Program-made: the position numbers and the translations under genes
Shown: positions 6,188 through 8,284 of the stretch, piece after piece
How positions within the stretch are numbered: the stretch's first letter is position 1
Layout: every line of letters starts with the position of its first letter
The notes under the pieces: model-generated
Seen by the model: the letters and a program-made list of their open reading frames with translations, nothing else
Database searches by the model: none
What the model was told of the DNA's origin: nothing
Source: RSA11 sp965652565
Lineage (GTDB): Bacteria; Actinomycetota; Thermoleophilia; Solirubrobacterales; 70-9
Assembly: GCA_965652565.1 (NCBI GenBank)
Contig: CBFGWL010000096.1
Location: forward strand, 1 to 8,284
Reading direction: 5' to 3'
DNA length: 8,284 nt

Positions 6188-7341
6188 CGTGTTTCCTCCT
6201 CCCGCGCAGCGATTTGCACGGCGCGCTCGCCCAGCTCGACCGGCTCGACCGTGAACGGGTCGGCGGGCGCGAGCGCCTCGATCTGCTCTCCCAGGGCGCG
6301 AAGCTGGTCGGCCGCTGCCTCCGGGAGGACGTCGTTTACGAAGAAGCCGGTCGCGGTCTCGACCGAGCCGCGGATCTTCAAGACCCCCGGCGCCCGGCTG
6401 GCGGGCAAAAAGTCGAAGGTGAGGTGCCAGTCGTCGGCGCCCTCGGGGGCCTCGTGGATGACCATCATGTAGGGGAGCGGGCCGTCGAAGAGGCGGTCGT
6501 AGCTCGCCGCGAGGCGGTGCAGGGACGCCGCCAGGTCGAGCTGCTCCTGCGCGGTCAGGTCGGTGAGGCGGCGCAGGCCGTGGCGGCGGGCGCGCACCCG
6601 CGCCTGGTAGGGCCAGCGCGGCGCGAACGGCACCTCGGTGACGAAGCCCTCGGTCTCCCAGACCCGGCGCTCGCTCGCGTCGGGCTCGCGATCGGCGGCG
6701 CAGTACCAGCACGCATCGTGGGTCTCTCGATAGCGCTCGAGCGAGGCGAGGCGGGTCGCGATGATCGGCGGGATGTGATCGAGCGCGTAGATCTGCCCGT
6801 GCGGGTGGGCGATCGTGGCGCCGACGGCCTCGCCGCGGTTCTCGAAAGTCAGCACGTATTCGTGCGCGGGGTCCGCCCACAGCTCGCGCGAGCGGTCGCG
6901 CCAGATCGCGATCACGCGCAGCAGCTCGGGGGCGCCGAGGGTGGCCAACGCCGCATCGTGGTCGGCCGTGTAGAGGACGACCTCGCAGCGGCCGCGAGCC
7001 GGCGCGAACCGGGGGTCCGCCGGGACGTCGGCGGGGTCGGGACGCAGCGCGGGGAAGCGGTTCTCGAAGACCGCGGCCTCGTAGGGGAAGGGAACCTCCG
7101 GGCCGCCGACGCAGAGCGGGCAGGCCTCGCGATCGCGCCGGTCGCCGGTCAGCGGGCGCTTGTTGCGCGAGGGGACGATGCCGACCCACGCGCCGCTCAG
7201 CTCGTCGAGCCGCAGCTGGCCGGTCGCAGGCGGGCGATGCCCGTCGGGCAGCTCCAGCCCGGGCTCGGGCGCCTTCTCGCCGTAGACCCACAGGCGCCGG
7301 CCGTCCGCGTGGCGGACCTCGTAGCGGGGGAGCCGGGTCAC
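6184..7341 (-). CDS. galT: Galactose-1-phosphate uridylyltransferase
   Basis: Transfers UMP from UDP-glucose to galactose 1-phosphate in the Leloir pathway; cytoplasmic HIT-superfamily enzyme, 385 residues with the start used here. The active site is HPHGQ (179-183), with His181 as the predicted UMP-carrying nucleophile and Gln183. A zinc site is complete: Cys74-x2-Cys77 (CPLC), His128 and His179. The N-terminal SGAWVGIVPSRNKRP and the FENR of the family are present. The second metal site known in the E. coli enzyme appears altered, because the usual HAHF-like pattern reads TFDF (307-310). The start chosen is GTG at 7341-7339, which overlaps the regulator's stop as GTGA and has GGGTGG just upstream; a TTG at 7356 would add five residues. 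Overlaps the ABC ATPase gene downstream by ATGA. Confidence 0.93.
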   Translation of the reverse strand: MTRLPRYEVRHADGRRLWVYGEKAPEPGLELPDGHRPPATGQLRLDELSGAWVGIVPSRNKRPLTGDRRDREACPLCVGGPEVPFPYEAAVFENRFPALRPDPADVPADPRFAPARGRCEVVLYTADHDAALATLGAPELLRVIAIWRDRSRELWADPAHEYVLTFENRGEAVGATIAHPHGQIYALDHIPPIIATRLASLERYRETHDACWYCAADREPDASERRVWETEGFVTEVPFAPRWPYQARVRARRHGLRRLTDLTAQEQLDLAASLHRLAASYDRLFDGPLPYMMVIHEAPEGADDWHLTFDFLPASRAPGVLKIRGSVETATGFFVNDVLPEAAADQLRALGEQIEALAPADPFTVEPVELGERAVQIAAREEETR

Positions 7342-8135
7342 GAGACCACCCGGCAATCCACTTCGCGCTCGCGCAGGGCGTCGAGCTCGGCCTTCGGCGC
7401 GCCCGCGTCGGTGATCAGCACGTCCACCTCGTCCAGATCGCAGACGCGCGCAAACGAGACGACGCCCAGCTTCGAGCTGTCGGCCGTGACGACGCAGCGG
7501 TCGCTCGCGCGGATGATCCGGCGCTTGACGTCGGCCTCGGGCAGGTTCACGTTGGTGACGCCGCCGATCGAATCCACGCCGGTGCAGCCGAGGAAGCCGA
7601 TGTTGACCCGCAGCTGCTCGAAGGCCGGGCCCGCGAGCGGATCGACGAGCGAGTGCTGCAGGGGGCGCAGCGTGCCGCCCGGCACCATCACGGTGAACCG
7701 GGGGATCGCCGGCTCGAGCGCGAGCGCGACGTTGAGGCCGTTCGTGCAGATCACCACGTCGCGGAGCTCGCTGCGGGCGACCAGGGCTCGGGCGATCGCG
7801 ACGCTGGTCGTGCCGACGTCGAGGATCACCGTGTCGTTGTCGGAGACCATCTCCGCGGCGGCGCGGGCGATCGCCTGCTTTTCCTCGAAGTGACTAGCCT
7901 CCGTCTCCTCGAAGGGGCGCTCACCCGGGCTCTCCGACGGAGGCAGGGCACCACCGCGGACGCGCCGCACCCGGCCCTCGGCCGCGAGCGCGTCGAGATC
8001 CCCGCGGACGGTTACCGAAGAAATTTGAAAGCGCTCGGCGAGCTCGCTGACCCGGACGTACTCACGTCCCTCAACGAAGCGCGCAATCCGCTCGCGCCGC
8101 AGCGTCGCCGGCTCTGTGGCCTCTCCTCCAGCCAT
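7338..8135 (-). CDS. DeoR/GlpR-family transcriptional regulator
   Basis: Probable repressor of this operon, 265 residues. The N-terminal DeoR winged helix-turn-helix spans about residues 13-63 (RRERIARFVE, then VRVSELAERFQISSVTVRGDL). The C-terminal DeoRC sensor domain has the phosphosugar-binding set DVGTTS (106-111), TNGLNVA (131-137), GGTLRP (153-158), EADVKR (200-205) and ADSSKLG (218-224). Such proteins usually leave DNA when a phosphorylated sugar binds; galactose 1-phosphate or a related ester is a reasonable inducer but is inferred. Recognition-helix residues differ from the usual TxRRDL and HGG: here TVRGDL (42-47) and RGG (60-62). The ATG at 8135 has no good ribosome binding site before it and lies only 9 bases after a likely -10, suggesting leaderless translation. 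First gene of the operon, overlapping galT by GTGA. Confidence 0.93.
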   Translation of the reverse strand: MAGGEATEPATLRRERIARFVEGREYVRVSELAERFQISSVTVRGDLDALAAEGRVRRVRGGALPPSESPGERPFEETEASHFEEKQAIARAAAEMVSDNDTVILDVGTTSVAIARALVARSELRDVVICTNGLNVALALEPAIPRFTVMVPGGTLRPLQHSLVDPLAGPAFEQLRVNIGFLGCTGVDSIGGVTNVNLPEADVKRRIIRASDRCVVTADSSKLGVVSFARVCDLDEVDVLITDAGAPKAELDALREREVDCRVVS

Positions 8136-8144
8136 CTTGCGGAG

Positions 8145-8173
8145 ACCTTTGCAAACTTGCGATTGCTTGTCAA
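8145..8173 (-). promoter_or_regulatory. Operon promoter (TTGACA, 17-base spacer, AAAGGT)
   Basis: Reading the minus strand, a perfect -35 TTGACA (8173-8168) is followed by a 17-base spacer and AAAGGT (8150-8145), an acceptable high-GC -10 with conserved A and T at positions 2 and 6. Transcription would begin near 8138, two to four bases before the regulator's ATG at 8135, so the mRNA would be leaderless or nearly so. It should drive the whole eight-gene operon, as no other sizeable gap exists downstream. Confidence 0.65.
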
Positions 8174-8192
8174 GACTTTCGATGTCGCAAGT
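8148..8192. promoter_or_regulatory. Candidate operator: inverted repeat and palindromes over the promoter
   Basis: Arms ACTTGCGA (8155-8162) and TCGCAAGT (8185-8192) form a perfect 8-bp inverted repeat with centres 30 bp apart, about three helical turns, so a dimer or tetramer could grip both from one face. They bracket the -35. Two more symmetric elements lie between or beside them: TTTGCAAA (8148-8155), touching the -10, and CTTGTCAAG (8166-8174), covering the -35. A further half-copy CTTGCG is at 8136-8141. The position suits autorepression by the DeoR-type protein encoded just downstream, which is inferred. Confidence 0.6.
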
Positions 8193-8229
8193 GCGTCAGG
8201 CCGCCCGCCCTCCCGCCGACCCCTCCTCC

Positions 8230-8284
8230 ATGCGAAGCGATCTCCACCTCCAGCACGACCTGATCGCCGTCGAGCACGGCGAGA
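8230..8284 (+). CDS. 5' end of a divergent unidentified gene (partial)
   Basis: From ATG at 8230 the frame is open to the window edge, giving MRSDLHLQHDLIAVEHGE. The pattern of alternating residues followed by DLIAVEHGE loosely recalls the N-termini of actinobacterial von Willebrand factor A-domain proteins, but 18 residues cannot establish that. The bases before the ATG are pyrimidine-rich (CCCCTCCTCC), so no ribosome binding site is visible. The gene would be divergent from the gal operon and share the 94-base region 8136-8229 with it, possibly also the operator sites. Confidence 0.5.
   Translation, partial: MRSDLHLQHDLIAVEHGE

Noticed and set aside
6188..7291. N-terminal extension of the ABC ATPase frame back to 7291
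   Set aside because: The extension is Arg/Pro/Ala-rich and overlaps galT in another frame. The ATG at 6187 has a strong ribosome binding site and an ATGA overlap, and the ATPase fold starts soon after it.
1..8284. tRNA, rRNA, CRISPR arrays or tandem repeats
   Set aside because: No cloverleaf-like, rRNA-like or regularly spaced repeat sequence was seen; nearly all the window is accounted for by coding sequence.

Overview
The window is very GC-rich, with strong G/C preference at third codon positions. Genes are tightly packed with 4-base overlaps and frequent GTG/TTG starts. This fits a high-GC actinobacterium, perhaps a deep-branching lineage such as Thermoleophilia; that placement is inference from style, with no marker gene present.

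Layout. A short 3' end of an unidentified plus-strand gene (1-54) is followed by a perfect GC hairpin (86-109) that separates it from a convergent operon. That operon fills almost everything else and lies on the minus strand, read from about 8138 down to 120. In transcription order it is: DeoR/GlpR-family regulator, galT, an ABC ATPase, an ABC permease, a substrate-binding lipoprotein of the NMT1/NitT-TauT type, a metal-dependent amidohydrolase, galK and galE. Six of the seven junctions are 4-base stop/start overlaps: GTGA, ATGA, ATGA, TTGA, CTGA and TTGA. The exception is a 27-base gap with a strong ribosome binding site in front of the binding protein. Upstream of the regulator are a consensus-like promoter that should give a nearly leaderless mRNA, and palindromic repeats that look like operators. 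At the right edge (8230-8284) a divergent plus-strand gene probably begins.

How the genes fit together. galT, galK and galE form a complete core Leloir pathway: galactose is phosphorylated, exchanged onto UDP, and epimerised to UDP-glucose. The regulator is of a class that usually senses a phosphorylated sugar. The unusual point is a four-gene transport-plus-hydrolase cassette embedded between galT and galK and translationally coupled on both sides. Its transporter class normally imports small organic or inorganic molecules (thiamine precursors, sulfonates, nitrate), not sugars. No glycosidase or classical sugar transporter is in the window. Either the cassette imports and hydrolyses an amide- or ester-linked compound that yields the sugar used by the pathway, or two functions share one promoter. 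The GalK sugar-site motif carries a His-to-Tyr change, so the sugar may not be plain galactose.
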